NCBI RefSeq assembly: GCF_035474595.1
Contig: NZ_DATIND010000065.1
Coordinates: 1-64,000 of the forward strand
Source of the DNA: Longimicrobium sp.
Lineage (GTDB): Bacteria; Gemmatimonadota; Gemmatimonadetes; Longimicrobiales; Longimicrobiaceae
Length of the DNA: 64,000 bases
Direction: 5' to 3'
Part shown: in pieces, positions 52,577 to 61,647 of the stretch
How positions within the stretch are numbered: the stretch's first letter is position 1
Layout of the letters: every line of letters starts with the position of its first letter
Program-made: the position numbers and the translations under genes
Notes under the pieces: model-generated
Told to the model about the DNA's origin: nothing
Databases searched by the model: none
Seen by the model: only the letters and a program-made list of their open reading frames with translations

Positions 52577-52863
52577 CGGCGAGAACGCGCCCGTAATCTC
52601 ATCCAGCGTTGAACACCGTGGGTTTGCGCGGCCACGGCGGATGAAAAGGGAGGCGTCTTCCGCGGCCGGAACCAGTTGCCGGGCCGAACAGCCTCGCGCA
52701 GTTTGCGAGGCTTCCCGTGGTTGTTGCTGCGGCTTCAGCCGCCGTTGAGGAAGCCGGAGCGCGCACTTCCATTGTGGCAAGAGCGAGGCAGCCCGCGTGC
52801 GCGTGGGCTGCCTCGCTCTTCGTCCATCGGCGCCGGACGCTGATTCCCGGGATCATCCCACGA
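52577..52863. other. Convergent intergenic region with hairpins
   Basis: There is no gene here. A 7-bp stem GCCTCGC/GCGAGGC lies at 52691-52711, and the strong inverted repeat at 52779-52820 is listed separately. Confidence 0.6.
52779..52820. terminator. Perfect 16-bp inverted repeat, bidirectional terminator candidate
   Basis: AAGAGCGAGGCAGCCC (52779-52794) and its exact complement (52805-52820) flank a 10-base loop. The ends give CTCTT on the plus strand and the equivalent on the minus strand. It lies between two convergent genes, which suits a bidirectional terminator even though the T-run is short. Confidence 0.7.
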
Positions 52864-54366
52864 TCAAGACGGGTCGTCGATGCGCTCCATCTCGGGGACG
52901 CGGAAGGCGGCGGCCAGGGTGATGACCGCCATCCCCATGATCCCCCAGAACACCAGCTGCAGGCTGTGCGACAGGCCCGCGCGCAGCGTCGCCGTCACCG
53001 CGGCGGGGAGCGGGGCGGCGGCGCGGGGCGCGGCCTGGCCCATCAACTCCTGGATGCTGTCCAGCGAGACGCGGCCGCGCAGCCCCGTCCGCGCCAGCCA
53101 CCGGCTCATCCCCCAGTTCAGCACCCCGCCGAAGAGCGCCGCCCCCAGCGCGTTCCCCAGGATGCGCATCAGCATGTTCGACGCGGTGGCCACGCCGCGC
53201 TGGCTCCACGGCACGCTGGTCTGGATGGCCACCACGAAGGTCGTGCCCAGCAGCCCCAGCCCCACCCCCAGCACGAACGACCCCGCGCCCGCGCCGAGCG
53301 ATCCGTGCGCCGCCAGCAGCGCGATGGCCAGCGTCCCCGCGAGGGTGGCGGCGCCGCCGAGGCGCGCCAGCCGCCGCACGCCGGCCCGCACGATCAGGTG
53401 GCCCGCCGCGAACGAGGCCAGAGGCCATCCCAGCGTCATCACCGAGAGCGTGAACCCGGCCAGCAGCGCGGAGCCGCCCAGCACCCCCTGCACGAACGTC
53501 GGCAGGAAGGTGATGATGCCGATCATCATGATCCCCGCCGTCAGCGTGGCCAGGTTGGCGTAGCGGATCAGCGGCATGGCCCACAGCTCCATGTGCATCA
53601 GCGGGTCCGGCGCGCGCCGCTCCTGCCGCACGAAGAGCGCGAACGCCAGCGCCGATACGGCCACCAGGGGAACCAGCACGCCGGCGCTCCACTCGCTGGC
53701 CTGCGTGAGCGCCAGCATCAGCGTGCCCACCGCCGCGAAGAGGAGCACCGCGCCGGGGAAGTCGGTGCGCACGCGCGTGCGCTCCAGCCCCTCGTGCAGG
53801 TAGGCCACGATCAGGGCGATGGCTGCGATCCCGAACGGCACGTTGGCCCAGAAGATCCACGGCCACCCCACGCTGTGCACGATGAACCCGCCCGCCAGCG
53901 GCCCCGCGATGGACGAGAACCCCCACACGCTGGAAAGGTAGCCCTGCACGCGGCCGCGCTCCTCCAGCGAGTACAGGTCACCCGCCAGCGTGGTGGTGAT
54001 GGGCTGCACCGCGCCGGCGCCCATCCCCTGCAGGAAGCGGAAGGCCACCAGCATTCCCATCGACCGCGCGAAGCCGCAGAGGATGGAGCCCGCGAGGAAC
54101 ACCACCACGCCGCCGATGAACACCGGCTTGCGCCCGTGCAGGTCCGACAGCTTGCCGAAGATGGGGATGGCAATGGCCTGCGTGAGCAGGAAGGACGAGA
54201 ACACCCAGCTGTACAGGCTGAACCCGCCCAGCTCCGCCGCGATGCTCGGCATCGCGGTCGCGACGATGGTGCCCTCGATGGCCGACATGAACATGGCCAG
54301 CACCAGCGCGGCCAGAACGAGCGGGCGGTGGGTCGTGCGTTCTTCCGTCAAAACCGGAATCATCAT
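52864..54366 (-). CDS. MFS multidrug exporter, DHA2 (EmrB/QacA) type
   Basis: This 500-residue protein should be a 14-helix proton-coupled drug exporter of the inner membrane. Signature segments are MFMSAIEGTIVATAMPSIA in helix 1, LLTQAIAIPIFGKLSDLHGRKPVF (motif A, with GKLSDLHGRK) between helices 2 and 3, and RFLQGMGAGAVQPI in helix 4. Many further hydrophobic stretches follow. Family members are usually near this length. The start at 54366 (MMIPVLTEER) was chosen because the family typically begins a few residues before THRPLVLAAL. A longer form from 54450 is possible but adds a Pro/Arg-rich tail. It is convergent to the sigma operon. It could export the NRPS product, but nothing in the sequence links them. 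Confidence 0.88.
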   Translation of the reverse strand: MMIPVLTEERTTHRPLVLAALVLAMFMSAIEGTIVATAMPSIAAELGGFSLYSWVFSSFLLTQAIAIPIFGKLSDLHGRKPVFIGGVVVFLAGSILCGFARSMGMLVAFRFLQGMGAGAVQPITTTLAGDLYSLEERGRVQGYLSSVWGFSSIAGPLAGGFIVHSVGWPWIFWANVPFGIAAIALIVAYLHEGLERTRVRTDFPGAVLLFAAVGTLMLALTQASEWSAGVLVPLVAVSALAFALFVRQERRAPDPLMHMELWAMPLIRYANLATLTAGIMMIGIITFLPTFVQGVLGGSALLAGFTLSVMTLGWPLASFAAGHLIVRAGVRRLARLGGAATLAGTLAIALLAAHGSLGAGAGSFVLGVGLGLLGTTFVVAIQTSVPWSQRGVATASNMLMRILGNALGAALFGGVLNWGMSRWLARTGLRGRVSLDSIQELMGQAAPRAAAPLPAAVTATLRAGLSHSLQLVFWGIMGMAVITLAAAFRVPEMERIDDPS

Positions 54367-54750
54367 GCGTGGGAAAGGGACGTGAGCGTGGCGGCGGGGC
54401 GTGTGCAGCACCCGTACCGCGCACGCGGCAGGCGCCGCCGGAACGTGCATCTCCGTCTCGCGATCCCCATCTCCCGATTTTCGCGGATCTCGTCACGGTC
54501 GGATCACGTCAGGAGATGCAAAAGCCTATAAAGAGCTTAAGAATGAGGTGAGGAAGATTTGAAAATCCAGCGTCTGCAACAACATCGGTGAGAATGATAC
54601 CGCCTTGCAATCTCTGCGACATGTGTTTATAGTCGGGTAAGGTGATGCATGCGATGGGTGGAAAGGGGTGGGGATGAGGGGCGCGTGCGGCACCGGGGCC
54701 GCGAACCCGATGCGGCGGAATTCCCACCCCGTTTCCCACCAAGGAGCAGG

Positions 54751-56268
54751 ATGAATCGCAACAGCTCGTACGCAGTGCGCGCGACCGTGCTCGCGACGCT
54801 CGCGCTCGTGACGGCGGCCGCGTGCGCGGACCAGGGGCCGCTGGCGCCGGCGGGGCCGCGCCCCGGCGGACCGCAGGCCATCGTGAACCCCGCCGGCTGC
54901 CGGGTGAACGACGGCGCCTTCACCAGCGGGTTCCGCAACGACGTGAACCTGGACCTGAACGACTACGCCCGCATCTTCGCCGACGCCGAGAACGCGAGCT
55001 GCGCCGAGGGCGCCTCCACCGCGCTGACCGCCAAGGTGAAGGCCACGATGGACGCGGCGCCCACCAAGTTCACCGAGTGGCTGCAGGGCGCCAACGTGGC
55101 GCTCATCTTCGCGGCGGCCAACCGCATCGGCGCCAACGGCTTCGCCACGCAGGCGCTGGACACGCAGCTGCGGCGCGTGGAGACGGCCTTCGCCGCCGGG
55201 CGCGACCTGGGGTGCACGAAGGAGAGCGGCAACCAGTGCGTGGACGACTACTCCATCGCCGCCTCGGGGTACGCCTGGATCGCGGCGTACAAGTACCGCC
55301 GCGGCGACGCGTCCACCGGGGTGGAGAGCTTCCGCTCCAAGGCGCGCACCTACATCGACAGCACCTTCACCGCGGTCTGCATCCACCAGAGCGCGGGAAC
55401 GCCCACGCTGTGCAACGGCGTGGCGGGGGTGAACGTGGGCGGCGTGCCGCCGAAGACGCTGAGCCTGAACCACGGCCAGCAGATGCCCTCGTACGGCTTC
55501 GGGCTGATGACCAGCATCGCGGCCACGGTGCTGGGGCTGGAGGCCTCGGGCGCGCCGTACACCTTCAGCAGCACCAAGAAGTACACCGTGAGCCTGCTCT
55601 TCGAGGAGATGCAGCGCGCGGTGCTCTCCACGCCGGCCGACAGCTTCGCCACCAACTGCGTGAGCCCGTACAAGGACGGCAGCGGCAACTGGCAGCTGGG
55701 CCCGGCCACCTACTACTGCGGCGGCCCGGACAAGTACAAGCCGCAGATGTACCGCCTGGACAAGTTCTTCACCACCTACATCACCACCAGCCTGCCCACG
55801 GCGGGCACGTACACGTCCAACAGCTTCAACGACAACGACTTCCTGCTCGGCTCGTTCGACAACGGCTTCTACTCGTGGGGCCGCCACCAGACGTACGGCA
55901 AGCTGGGGTACGACTGGATCCAGACGCCGCGCGAGTACCTGCCGTTCGACTCGTACGACCCCATCGGCTACCTGGACGGGGTGAGCGCCACCGGCGTGGC
56001 CAGCGGCTGGACCTGCGACAAGGACGTGCCCACGAAGTCCAACCGCGTGGACCTGTACTCCGGCGGCACCTTCGCGGCGTACGGCTACGCCAACGGCGGG
56101 AGCGAGCCGGCGGTGAACAGCCTGTGCAACGGCGGCACCGCGCACCGCTTCGCCGTGCAGCTTCCCTCGTGGACCCAGGGGCAGGACATCGTGGCGTACG
56201 GGCTGGACTACACCTGGTTCGGCTTCACCCAGCTCACCTGCCTGCAGAGCCCGCGCTGCGCCTGGTGA
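54751..56268 (+). CDS. Large secreted protein of unknown function
   Basis: This 505-residue protein has an N-terminal signal peptide ([17 protein letters not shown]). A Cys follows the hydrophobic core, so it may be a lipoprotein, although Ala rather than Leu is at -3. The mature part is rich in Tyr, Asn, Ser and Cys, with many aromatic residues ([18 protein letters not shown] and [20 protein letters not shown]). The paired Cys suggest disulfides. I recognise no catalytic motif. AAGGAG at 54741-54746 is 4 bp from the ATG. It is followed by a terminator-like hairpin, so it is probably a single-gene unit. An extracellular or outer-membrane role is inferred from the signal peptide only. Confidence 0.75.
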   Translation: MNRNSSYAVRATVLATLALVTAAACADQGPLAPAGPRPGGPQAIVNPAGCRVNDGAFTSGFRNDVNLDLNDYARIFADAENASCAEGASTALTAKVKATMDAAPTKFTEWLQGANVALIFAAANRIGANGFATQALDTQLRRVETAFAAGRDLGCTKESGNQCVDDYSIAASGYAWIAAYKYRRGDASTGVESFRSKARTYIDSTFTAVCIHQSAGTPTLCNGVAGVNVGGVPPKTLSLNHGQQMPSYGFGLMTSIAATVLGLEASGAPYTFSSTKKYTVSLLFEEMQRAVLSTPADSFATNCVSPYKDGSGNWQLGPATYYCGGPDKYKPQMYRLDKFFTTYITTSLPTAGTYTSNSFNDNDFLLGSFDNGFYSWGRHQTYGKLGYDWIQTPREYLPFDSYDPIGYLDGVSATGVASGWTCDKDVPTKSNRVDLYSGGTFAAYGYANGGSEPAVNSLCNGGTAHRFAVQLPSWTQGQDIVAYGLDYTWFGFTQLTCLQSPRCAW

Positions 56269-56306
56269 TCCGGATCGGCTGACGGCCGGACGGCACCGGC
56301 AACAGG

Positions 56307-56340
56307 ACCGGAGCACGCATCCCGTGTGCTCCGGTTCTCG
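56307..56340 (+). terminator. Hairpin downstream of the secreted protein gene
   Basis: ACCGGAGCAC (56307-56316) pairs with GTGCTCCGGT (56326-56335) around a 9-base loop. TCTCG follows. The stem is perfect over 10 bp, but the T-run is weak. Confidence 0.6.
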
Positions 56341-56485
56341 CGTTCGTCCCTGCAGCGCGGCGGGGGGCAGGAGTGGCGCGCCGTGGCTTCGGCGCGCAGC
56401 TTGGTGGACATCGTACTTCCGTACTTCCTGTACTTTCGTACGGTTCTCCCGCCCGTGGTCTCCCCCCGCACTGCAGAAGCCACCG

Positions 56486-57793
56486 ATGTCCGAACCGGCC
56501 CGAAAGCTCCCCATCTACCGCTCGCTGTACTTCCAGGTGCTGTGCGCCATCGCGCTGGGAGTGCTGCTGGGCGTGCTGGCGCCGGCCTCGGGCGCGGCCA
56601 TGAAGCCGCTCGGCGACGCCTTTGTGAAGCTGGTGCGGATGATCATCGCCCCCGTGATCTTCTGCACCGTGGTCACGGGGATCGCGGGGATGCAGAACAT
56701 GAAGCAGGTGGGGAAGGCCGGCGGCCTGGCCCTGCTCTACTTCGAGCTCGTCTCCACCCTCGCGCTGATCGTGGGCCTGCTGGTGATCAACCTGGCGCGG
56801 CCGGGCGCGGGGATGCACGTGAACCCCGCCTCGCTCGACGCGGGCGCCGTCGCCAGCTACACGAAGCCGGGGCAGATGGCGGGCCCGACGGACTTCCTGC
56901 TGCACGTGATCCCCGCCTCCCTCGTCGGCGCGTTCGCGGAAGGGGAGATCCTGCAGGTGCTGCTGGTGGCCGTCCTCTTCGGCTTCGCGCTGCACGGGCT
57001 GGGCGAGCGCGGGCGGATCGTGTTCGACCTGATCGACCGCGTGTCGCACGTGCTGTTCGGGATGGTGGGGATCATCATGAAGGTGGCGCCGATCGGGGCG
57101 TTCGGGGCGATGGCGTTCACCATCGGCAAGTTCGGGATCGGCACGCTGGCGTCGCTGGCGGGGTTGATGGCGAGCTTCTACGCGACCTGCCTCCTCTTCG
57201 TCTTCGTCGTGCTGGGAATCATCGCGCGGCTGCACGGATTCTCCATCGTCCGCTTCGTGCGCTACATCAAGGAAGAGCTGCTGATCGTGCTGGGGACGTC
57301 GAGCTCCGAGGCGGTGCTGCCGCGGCTGATCGCCAAGCTGGAGAACCTGGGCGCGGCGAAATCCGTCGTCGGCCTGGTGGTGCCGACGGGGTACTCGTTC
57401 AACCTGGATGGGACGGCGATCTACCTGACCATGGCCGCCGTCTTCATCGCCCAGGCCACCGACACGCCGCTCACGCTGATGCACCAGGTGACGCTGCTGG
57501 CCGTGCTGCTGCTGACCTCCAAGGGCGCCGCGGGGGTGACGGGGAGCGGGTTCATCGTGCTGGCCGCCACGCTCAGCGCGGTGGGGAGCGTGCCGGTGGC
57601 CGGGCTGGCGCTGATCCTGGGGATCGACCGCTTCATGAGCGAGGCGCGCGCGCTGACCAACACCGTGGGCAACGGCGTGGCCACGCTGGTGGTCGCGCGC
57701 TGGTGCGGCGAGCTGGACCGCGAGCGCCTGCACGACGGCCTGCACGGCGAGACGCGGGAAGAGGCGGAGGAGCCGGAGAAGCTGGCGGCGTGA
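56486..57793 (+). CDS. Dicarboxylate/amino acid:cation symporter (DctA family)
   Basis: This 435-residue inner-membrane protein of the DAACS family imports C4-dicarboxylates or acidic amino acids with cations. Family motifs are present: [23 protein letters not shown] near the N-terminus, the serine-rich [12 protein letters not shown] hairpin (HP1), [17 protein letters not shown], and [19 protein letters not shown] (HP2), then [19 protein letters not shown]. Length and order are normal for the family. Whether the substrate is dicarboxylate or glutamate cannot be settled from the motifs I can see. The ATG at 56486 was chosen because the conserved N-terminus ([11 protein letters not shown]) follows directly. 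A 13-bp inverted repeat lies 59 bp after its stop. Confidence 0.9.
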   Translation: MSEPARKLPIYRSLYFQVLCAIALGVLLGVLAPASGAAMKPLGDAFVKLVRMIIAPVIFCTVVTGIAGMQNMKQVGKAGGLALLYFELVSTLALIVGLLVINLARPGAGMHVNPASLDAGAVASYTKPGQMAGPTDFLLHVIPASLVGAFAEGEILQVLLVAVLFGFALHGLGERGRIVFDLIDRVSHVLFGMVGIIMKVAPIGAFGAMAFTIGKFGIGTLASLAGLMASFYATCLLFVFVVLGIIARLHGFSIVRFVRYIKEELLIVLGTSSSEAVLPRLIAKLENLGAAKSVVGLVVPTGYSFNLDGTAIYLTMAAVFIAQATDTPLTLMHQVTLLAVLLLTSKGAAGVTGSGFIVLAATLSAVGSVPVAGLALILGIDRFMSEARALTNTVGNGVATLVVARWCGELDRERLHDGLHGETREEAEEPEKLAA

Positions 57794-57852
57794 GGCCGAT
57801 CGAATGCCAGAAGGTGATTTCGTACCGGATCGGATTAAACAGCAGGAGCCAA

Positions 57853-57896
57853 GCGGAGTCAGCGGAAATACCACTCTGCTGACCCGCTGACTCCGC
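57853..57896. repeat. Perfect 13-bp inverted repeat after dctA-like gene
   Basis: GCGGAGTCAGCGG (57853-57865) and CCGCTGACTCCGC (57884-57896) are exact complements with an 18-base loop. The loop contains another GCTGAC. There is no T-run. It looks like a dispersed repeat as much as a terminator. Confidence 0.65.
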
Positions 57897-57925
57897 GAGA
57901 CCCGGTTATTGGCGCGTGGTTGGAA

Positions 57926-58150
57926 TCAGGTCGTTTGCTGCGGCCCACAGACGGCCGGCCTGGTGCAGCCGATGGCTTGGGTCTGGGGCTCGCACCCACA
58001 GTCGGTGTCGCTCCCGCATGCGAAACAGAACGACCAAGCCGTGGGCTCGATTATCGACTGCCCTTGAACAGTTCCGCGAGCGTCTCCATCCACGTCCGTC
58101 GCGAACGATTCGACCTGCAGGGTGTCGACGTCCAAGTGCAGCTTGTTCAT
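57926..58150 (-). CDS. RiPP precursor peptide with pinensin-like leader (Cys-rich)
   Basis: This 74-residue peptide begins MNKLHLDVDTLQVESFAT, followed by a DARGTVQGQ junction. The same leader pattern is found in the tandem peptides at 59569-60331. The C-terminal half is rich in Cys (six), Thr, Ser and Gly (FCFACGSDTDCGCEP) and would be the core. Pinensin-family lanthipeptide leaders have this KLxLxLxxLxVESF style. GGAGG (58156-58160) lies 5 bp before the ATG, supporting real translation. It stands alone on the minus strand with no modifying enzyme beside it. Disulfide or thioether ring formation is inferred only. Confidence 0.8.
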   Translation of the reverse strand: MNKLHLDVDTLQVESFATDVDGDARGTVQGQSIIEPTAWSFCFACGSDTDCGCEPQTQAIGCTRPAVCGPQQTT

Positions 58151-58179
58151 GTCTGCCTCCGTGGATGGGATTAGAGAGG

Positions 58180-58198
58180 GGGGCGGGGCACCCGCCCC
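58180..58198. terminator. GC hairpin between a membrane protein gene and a RiPP precursor gene
   Basis: GGGGCGGG (58180-58187) and CCCGCCCC (58191-58198) form a perfect 8-bp stem with a 3-base loop. On the minus strand it follows the membrane protein gene and lies 29 bp before the precursor start. It may end the first transcript or act in the leader of the second. No T-run is present. Confidence 0.45.
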
Positions 58199-58416
58199 TG
58201 CCGGATGACGGCCGGGCGCCGATCGCCGGCGCTCGCGCGCCGCGTTTTTGCCTTTCCGCGCGCTACTCCATCATGTGGCTGGCACTCAGGCCAGACCGGG
58301 TCGCATCGGTGCGCCGCCGCTGCCGCACTGGATAATGTAAGTCAGGCCGGATGGCTCGAAGATCGGCTACGCATCCACGGTGCCGCGCGCGCCACGGTTG
58401 CCATTGTTGCTGCGGA

Positions 58417-59142
58417 TCAGCTGCCTTCGCCCACGGGGGCGCCGCCGATCGCGACTGCCGCGGGCTCGGGCTCGGCGCCGAGGAGGACCCGCGCGCGGGC
58501 GGCGACTAGCTCCATCTGCTCCTCGCGCTCCAGCGCCCACGCGGGGAGGCGGAGCGCGTTGAAGGCCAGCGCCGCGCTGCCCATGGCGGCGAAGATGAGC
58601 GGGATCATGAACTCGTCCGGGAGCTGGCCCGAGAGAACGAGCAGCACGAAGACGGCGAGCGCCGCCACGAGGCTCACCGCGCCCAGGCGGTTCAGGGCCA
58701 GCGCGTTGCCCTTGGTGGTTCCCAGCCGCAGGCGGTAGCCGGTCGCGGTGGGCTCGACGTACGCGTGCAGGTTGCCGTGGTTCCACTCGCGGATCCCGCC
58801 TGCCGACCCCACCCGGCCGCGCGCGTTGAAGGTCTCGCGCAGGTCCGCGACCAGCATCTCCCATTCGCGGTCCGTGGGCGCCCGCGGCAGGTCCACGGTC
58901 CGGCGCACCGACACCGGCATCCCGAAGTCGCTCCGGCGGGCGGCTTCGCGGCGGAGGTCCAGCGCCGCCGCCGCCTCGGCGATGCGCTCCGGCGCCAGCC
59001 CCACCTCGCCGCCGATGGCCTGCAGCTCCGCCAGCGTCATCCCCTCCGCGGGCGAGAGCGCGCCCCCGCCGCGCCGGGCCGCGGCCGCCGCCTCGAAGAT
59101 CTCCGCGATCTCTTCGTCCCGGTACTTCCGCTCGTCGGGCAT
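58417..59142 (-). CDS. Two-helix membrane protein of unknown function
   Basis: This 241-residue protein has a soluble N-terminal part that begins with DERKYRDEEIAEIFEAA, a segment often seen in short helical regulators. A charged mixed region follows, then two adjacent membrane helices (VSLVAALAVFVLLVLSGQL and FMIPLIFAAMGSAALAFNAL, about 155-200). The tail is charged and helical (LEREEQMELVAARARVLLG). Both ends should lie on the same side of the membrane. I do not recognise a named family. AGGTGAGAG just before the ATG is a good ribosome binding site. It lies upstream of an orphan RiPP precursor and divergent from the three tandem ones, but no functional link is shown. Confidence 0.7.
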   Translation of the reverse strand: MPDERKYRDEEIAEIFEAAAAARRGGGALSPAEGMTLAELQAIGGEVGLAPERIAEAAAALDLRREAARRSDFGMPVSVRRTVDLPRAPTDREWEMLVADLRETFNARGRVGSAGGIREWNHGNLHAYVEPTATGYRLRLGTTKGNALALNRLGAVSLVAALAVFVLLVLSGQLPDEFMIPLIFAAMGSAALAFNALRLPAWALEREEQMELVAARARVLLGAEPEPAAVAIGGAPVGEGS

Positions 59143-59568
59143 CTCTCACCTGTGGCGGTGGACTCGCGTGCGTGGCCGTCCGCCGAATATCGGCATCCGA
59201 GCCGGGTCCGTCAAAGAACACGCGAGGCTCCATACGGCGGGCGGGCGCCGGGAGATTCCGGCGCCCGCCCGGGGTCCGTCACGCCGCGGCGGCTGCTCCA
59301 TCCCAGGCATGCACTCGAGGGATCGAGGCGCGGAGATGAGGGGGTGTGCTGCCAGTATGCGTCTTCTTTTCATCCAGATGGATCAATGCTGTAGATGATG
59401 GATGGTGGAGGATACAGGAAATTTGCTCATCCAGAGGATTCTCTCGCCACCGCTTCCGATCTTCTTGCGTCTCTGGGAGATGGCAGGAGGTGCGGAATGG
59501 CGATTGCGGGTTTAAGATGGATGCATCCCTGTCATTCTCGCCCAACCCACTGACCAGGAGAGTCGCGC
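59143..59568. other. Divergent intergenic region upstream of the RiPP precursors
   Basis: There is no gene here. The part 59340-59450 is AT-richer than its surroundings (GATGATGGATGGTGGAGGAT and similar) and probably holds the promoter of the precursor operon. I could not fix -35/-10 boxes with confidence. Confidence 0.5.
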
Positions 59569-59772
59569 ATGCGCAAGATCCAGCTCGAAGTGGAGACGCT
59601 GAACGTGGAGTCGTTCGAGACCAGCCAGGTGGAGCCGGCGCGCGGCACCGTGCGCGGGCACTGGAGCCAGGTGGGCACCTGCGATGCCTTCGTGGGCACC
59701 TGCGCGTACGGGGCCACCTGCGGGGCGGGGTGCGCCACCAGGGTGGGATGCACCCGGATCGATTGCATCTGA
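59569..59772 (+). CDS. RiPP precursor peptide 1 of tandem trio
   Basis: This 67-residue peptide has the leader MRKIQLEVETLNVESFETS, a conserved ARGTVRG junction and a Cys/Thr/Gly-rich core. The six core Cys are spaced x6, x5, x3, x5, x4. Leader style and size fit pinensin-like lanthipeptide precursors. AGGAG (59556-59560) lies 8 bp before the ATG. It is the first of three related genes in a row. Thr often precedes Cys (GTC, ATC), which would suit dehydration and ring closure, but no LanB, LanC or LanM gene is nearby. Confidence 0.82.
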   Translation: MRKIQLEVETLNVESFETSQVEPARGTVRGHWSQVGTCDAFVGTCAYGATCGAGCATRVGCTRIDCI

Positions 59773-59847
59773 CGCCGCGGGCGCGTGCCTGGGGCATCCA
59801 TCCCCCGCGCCCCGCTCGTTCCCCACCATTCACGCGGAGAGCCACCG

Positions 59848-60048
59848 ATGCGCAAGATCAGGCTGAACCTGGAGGCGCTGGACGTCGAGGCGTTCGAGAC
59901 CAGCGCGGCGGAGCCCGCCCGCGGCACGGTGCAGGGGCAGTGGAGCCAGCCCGGCACCTGCGATGCCGCCTTCGTGGCCACCTGCCAGGTGAACGGCACC
60001 TGCGTGTGGACCTGCGGCAGCCGCTGCCAGACCACCACGCCCGTCTGA
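59848..60048 (+). CDS. RiPP precursor peptide 2 of tandem trio
   Basis: This 66-residue peptide has the leader MRKIRLNLEALDVEAFETS, then ARGTVQG, and a core with five Cys spaced x7, x5, x3, x3, ending in QTTTPV. The first three core Cys align with those of the neighbours, with the pattern GTC...ATC...GTC. It starts 75 bp after the first precursor. GCGGAGAG precedes the ATG. A 7-bp stem (GGGCGCG/CGCGCCC) lies in the gap. Co-transcription with the other two is likely. Confidence 0.82.
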   Translation: MRKIRLNLEALDVEAFETSAAEPARGTVQGQWSQPGTCDAAFVATCQVNGTCVWTCGSRCQTTTPV

Positions 60049-60058
60049 CGGGCGCGCC

Positions 60059-60087
60059 GGCCGCGCGGCCGGGTGTGCCGCGCGGCC
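60059..60087 (+). other. Hairpin between RiPP precursors 2 and 3
   Basis: GGCCGCGCGG (60059-60068) pairs perfectly with CCGCGCGGCC (60078-60087). It lies in the 70-bp gap and has no T-run, so it may limit read-through or stabilise the upstream mRNA rather than terminate fully. Confidence 0.5.
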
Positions 60088-60118
60088 CAGCCCACTCCCC
60101 CACATGGAGATCCGCTCG

Positions 60119-60331
60119 ATGCGCAAGATCCGCCTGAACCTCGACGCCCTGGATGTGGACACCTTCGCCGCCGGCCAGGGCGAGCCGGCCGAAGGCACCG
60201 TCGAGGCGCAGGAGTACAGCAACCTGGGCACCTGCGGGCTGGCCGTGGCCACCTGCCAGTACAAGGGTACCTGCGTGCAGACCTGCTGGAACGGCTGCAG
60301 CGGCGGCAGCGCCACCAGCCTCTGCGACTGA
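60119..60331 (+). CDS. RiPP precursor peptide 3 of tandem trio
   Basis: This 70-residue peptide has the leader MRKIRLNLDALDVDTFAAG, a diverged junction AEGTVEAQ (Ala-Glu for Ala-Arg) and a core with six Cys spaced x6, x5, x3, x3, x8. The start at 60119 is preferred over an ATG five codons upstream because MRKI matches the other two, and that upstream ATGGAGA supplies the ribosome binding site. A strong terminator follows at 60353. The core shares GTC, ATC and GTC positions with its neighbours but has its own tail (SGGSATSLCD). Confidence 0.82.
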   Translation: MRKIRLNLDALDVDTFAAGQGEPAEGTVEAQEYSNLGTCGLAVATCQYKGTCVQTCWNGCSGGSATSLCD

Positions 60332-60352
60332 TCCGCCGGTTCCGGCGTGATG

Positions 60353-60389
60353 GCGCGGCCCCGGCCACCCGGCCAGGGCCGCGCGTTTT
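60353..60389 (+). terminator. Intrinsic terminator of the RiPP precursor operon
   Basis: GCGCGGCCCCGGCC (60353-60366) pairs with GGCCAGGGCCGCGC (60371-60384) with one mismatch and a 4-base loop. GTTTTC follows. It defines the end of the three-gene unit. Confidence 0.85.
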
Positions 60390-60609
60390 CGGTGATCGTG
60401 AAGATTCGGAGGCGCGAAGGTGGCGAGGCCCGCACCTCCGCGGCTCCGCGTCTCCGCGTGAGATCCAGCGAGGGCGGCGGGCCGCGCGATCGCCGGGCCG
60501 GCGCCGGTCCCCTGCGCATGAGATGGGGCACGCTGGAGACGGCGAACCGCCCCGGCGGTCGCGGGTACGGGGGCGCGATTCGTCCCCCCGTCTCCCGAAC
60601 CGGTGTGTC

Positions 60610-61647
60610 ATGGCGCTGCCGCTGTCCGTTCTCGACCTCGCTCCCGTCGCATCCGGCAGCACGCCGGCCGACGCCTTCCGCAACATGGTGGAGATGGCGC
60701 GCCTGGCCGACCGGCTGGGCTTCGTGCGCTTCTGGCTGGCCGAGCACCACGGGATGCCCAACATCGCCAGCTCGTCGCCCGAGATCCTGATCGAGCACGT
60801 GGCCTCGAAGACGGAGCGCATCCGCGTGGGCTCGGGCGGCATCATGCTTCCCAACCACGCGCCGCTGCGCATCGCCGAGGCGTTCCACACGCTCGAGGCG
60901 CTGCATCCCGGCCGCATCGACCTGGGGATCGGCCGCGCGCCGGGCACGGACCCGGTCACCAGCAGCGCGCTGCGCCCGTTCGACGCCGAGCAGTTCCCGC
61001 AGCAGCTGGCCGAGATGGTGGCGCTCTCGCGCGGCGAGTTTCCTGCGGGGCACCCGTTCCACCGGGTGCGCGTGGTGCCGATGGGGGTGCCGCTACCGCC
61101 GGTGTGGCTGCTGGGGTCCAGCGGCGCGAGCGCGCGGATGGCGGGAGAGATGGGGATGGGGTACGCCTTCGCCAGCCACTTCAGCCCCGCGCCCGCCGGC
61201 CCGCCGCTGCAGGCGTACCGCGACGCGTTCCAGCCGAGCGAGGCCTTTCCGCGGCCGCACGCGATCGTGGCCGCCTCGGTCGTCTGCGCGGAGACGGAGG
61301 ACGAGGCGGAGCGGCTGGCCACGTCCATGCAGCTGGCGTGGGTGCGGCTGCACCGCGGCCAGTTCGGCCCGCTCCCCAGCCCCGAGGAGGCGGCCGCGTA
61401 CGACTACACGCCACAGGACCTGACGGTCGTCGCCAACTACCGCCGCCTGCAGGTCGTCGGCACCCCCGCCCAGGTCCGCGAAAAGCTCGACGCCCTCGTG
61501 GCCGACACCCACGCCGACGAGCTCATGATCATCACCGCCGTCCACTCGCACGAGGCGCGGCTGCGCTCGTACGAGCTGCTGGCGGCGGAGCATGGGATCG
61601 TCGCCCCGTCCCCGGTGACCGAGCGAAAGCAGGGCGTTACGGGATGA
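60610..61647 (+). CDS. Luciferase-like (LLM class) flavin-dependent oxidoreductase
   Basis: This 345-residue protein is a TIM-barrel enzyme that uses reduced flavin. Family features are MALPLSVLDLAPV at the start, FVRFWLAEHHGMPNIASSSPEILI, RIRVGSGGIMLPNHAPLRIAE and HPGRIDLGIGRAPGTDP, which fit the YhbW-type subgroup of bacterial LLM proteins. The substrate is unknown. It follows the RiPP precursor operon after a terminator, so it is probably transcribed alone. The start ATG at 60610 was chosen because the family's N-terminal motif begins there. The 3' end overlaps the convergent small gene at 61637-61831 by 11 bp. A role in modifying the nearby peptides is possible but unsupported. Confidence 0.9.
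   Translation: MALPLSVLDLAPVASGSTPADAFRNMVEMARLADRLGFVRFWLAEHHGMPNIASSSPEILIEHVASKTERIRVGSGGIMLPNHAPLRIAEAFHTLEALHPGRIDLGIGRAPGTDPVTSSALRPFDAEQFPQQLAEMVALSRGEFPAGHPFHRVRVVPMGVPLPPVWLLGSSGASARMAGEMGMGYAFASHFSPAPAGPPLQAYRDAFQPSEAFPRPHAIVAASVVCAETEDEAERLATSMQLAWVRLHRGQFGPLPSPEEAAAYDYTPQDLTVVANYRRLQVVGTPAQVREKLDALVADTHADELMIITAVHSHEARLRSYELLAAEHGIVAPSPVTERKQGVTG

Noticed and set aside
52019-52780. Minus-strand frame of 253 codons opposite the anti-sigma-like gene
   Set aside because: It is antisense to a gene with a clear membrane helix and coupled start, and it runs through the convergent terminator region.
52864-54366. MFS exporter as the dedicated transporter of the NRPS product
   Set aside because: It is separated from the cluster by about 5 kb and several unrelated operons. 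The link is possible but unsupported, so it is not claimed.
56326-57882. Frame of 518 codons overlapping the DctA-like gene
   Set aside because: It is the same DNA in another frame. The DAACS motifs are only in the 56486-57793 frame.
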